DNA from: Sapria himalayana
Lineage: Eukaryota > Streptophyta > Magnoliopsida > Malpighiales > Rafflesiaceae
Direction of reading: 5' to 3'
Assembly (NCBI GenBank): GCA_029783825.1
Contig: JAREIK010000801.1
Location: forward strand, 5,523,890 to 5,587,889
Length of the DNA: 64,000 nucleotides
The stretch's first letter is position 1; every line of letters begins with the position of its first letter. The notes under the pieces were generated by a model. The model saw only the letters and a program-made list of their open reading frames with translations. It was not told where the DNA came from and did no database searches. The translations under genes and the position numbers were made by a program. This document shows positions 63,595 through 64,000 of the stretch, in pieces.

Positions 63595-64000
63595 TAAAGA
63601 TGTCAAATGGGTCGGGCTAGCCTAGCTCAGCATGAGGCACGGCTTGATTCATCCATGCATGGTCCGGCATGGTACTAGAATTTTCTGTGCCCATGCCCGT
63701 GTCGTGCCTACCATGGCATGAATCGTGTTGAGGCCAAATAACAAGAGCCTTGTCATCACTCTTCATGTAAACTTATTTTTTCTAGAGCCTTGCCATGTAA
63801 CAAGAGCCTTGCCATGGCACGAACCGTGCTGAGGTCAAGTAATTGAATTTTTCTAGAGCAATATTTTTTTCATGGGATATTTTTGCATAAAATCATGTAA
63901 ACTTATTTGATTGCTATTTTCAACTTGACAACTTTTGCGCATGGATGAAGGATTTGGGGTTTTGACATCCTTTGTTGATTTCAATTTACAAATCACCTTG
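63595..64000 (+). mobile_element. hAT copy G, 5' end nested in copy F, cut by the window
   Basis: TAAAGATGTCAAATGGG is a family-like terminus. The next 140 bases match the GC-rich 5' end of copy C (GGCACGGCTTGATTCA, then ATGCCCGTGTCGTGCC), giving plus orientation. After about 63735 the sequence departs from the hAT pattern and contains a local duplication of an AACAAGAGCCTTG phrase (about 63743 and 63801). Its other end is outside the window. Confidence 0.75.

Overview
This window looks like gene-poor nuclear DNA of a flowering plant. The evidence is the set of plant transposon families it carries: a TNP2-type CACTA element with its accessory protein, an Ac-like hAT family with plant-style BED-finger transposases, a Ty1/copia element, and a Harbinger-like non-autonomous element. 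There is also very AT-rich spacer and dense CA/TA microsatellite DNA. I cannot name the species. I found no intact host gene, rRNA, tRNA, CRISPR array or bacterial-style operon. Every recognisable reading frame belongs to a transposon and nearly all are broken.

Layout. 1-2.3 kb is microsatellite-rich spacer and 2.3-8.3 kb is featureless AT-rich spacer. 8293-12365 is an internally deleted copia element on the minus strand, with two LTRs, a primer binding site, a gag remnant and an RT/RNase H remnant. 12721-40400 reads as one very large CACTA element. Its two ends carry matching terminal inverted repeats and related subterminal motifs (a clean 50-bp tandem array on the left). Inside are a decayed TNP2 transposase gene (23.8-27.5 kb) and a TNPA-like Transposase_24 gene (27.6-29.5 kb). 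It also holds two arrays of a roughly 548-bp AT-rich satellite. Each array is followed by a copy of the same CT-rich leader with a leader intron. The first leader drives the transposase; the second leads into an ORF I do not recognise.

A single hAT family has invaded repeatedly. Copy A (19317-22756) and copy C (35498-38831) have both ends and perfect 8-bp target duplications. Copy B is a 5' fragment. Copies D and E (45.8-50.6 kb) and F and G (61.8-64 kb) form two nested pairs. Copy A needs only one sense codon in place of a stop for a 704-residue frame, so it is by far the best preserved gene here.

The right-hand third (40.4-61.8 kb) is mostly a dispersed family, called R2 here, present in both orientations. 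It surrounds a decayed retroelement coding region (about 42.5-45.4 kb), the D/E pair, a Harbinger-like element (51400-52641) and more microsatellite DNA (54.8-56.1 kb). The history I infer, from nesting only, is: old R2, copia and CACTA elements first, then growth of the satellite and microsatellite arrays, then hAT insertions, with copy A probably the most recent.
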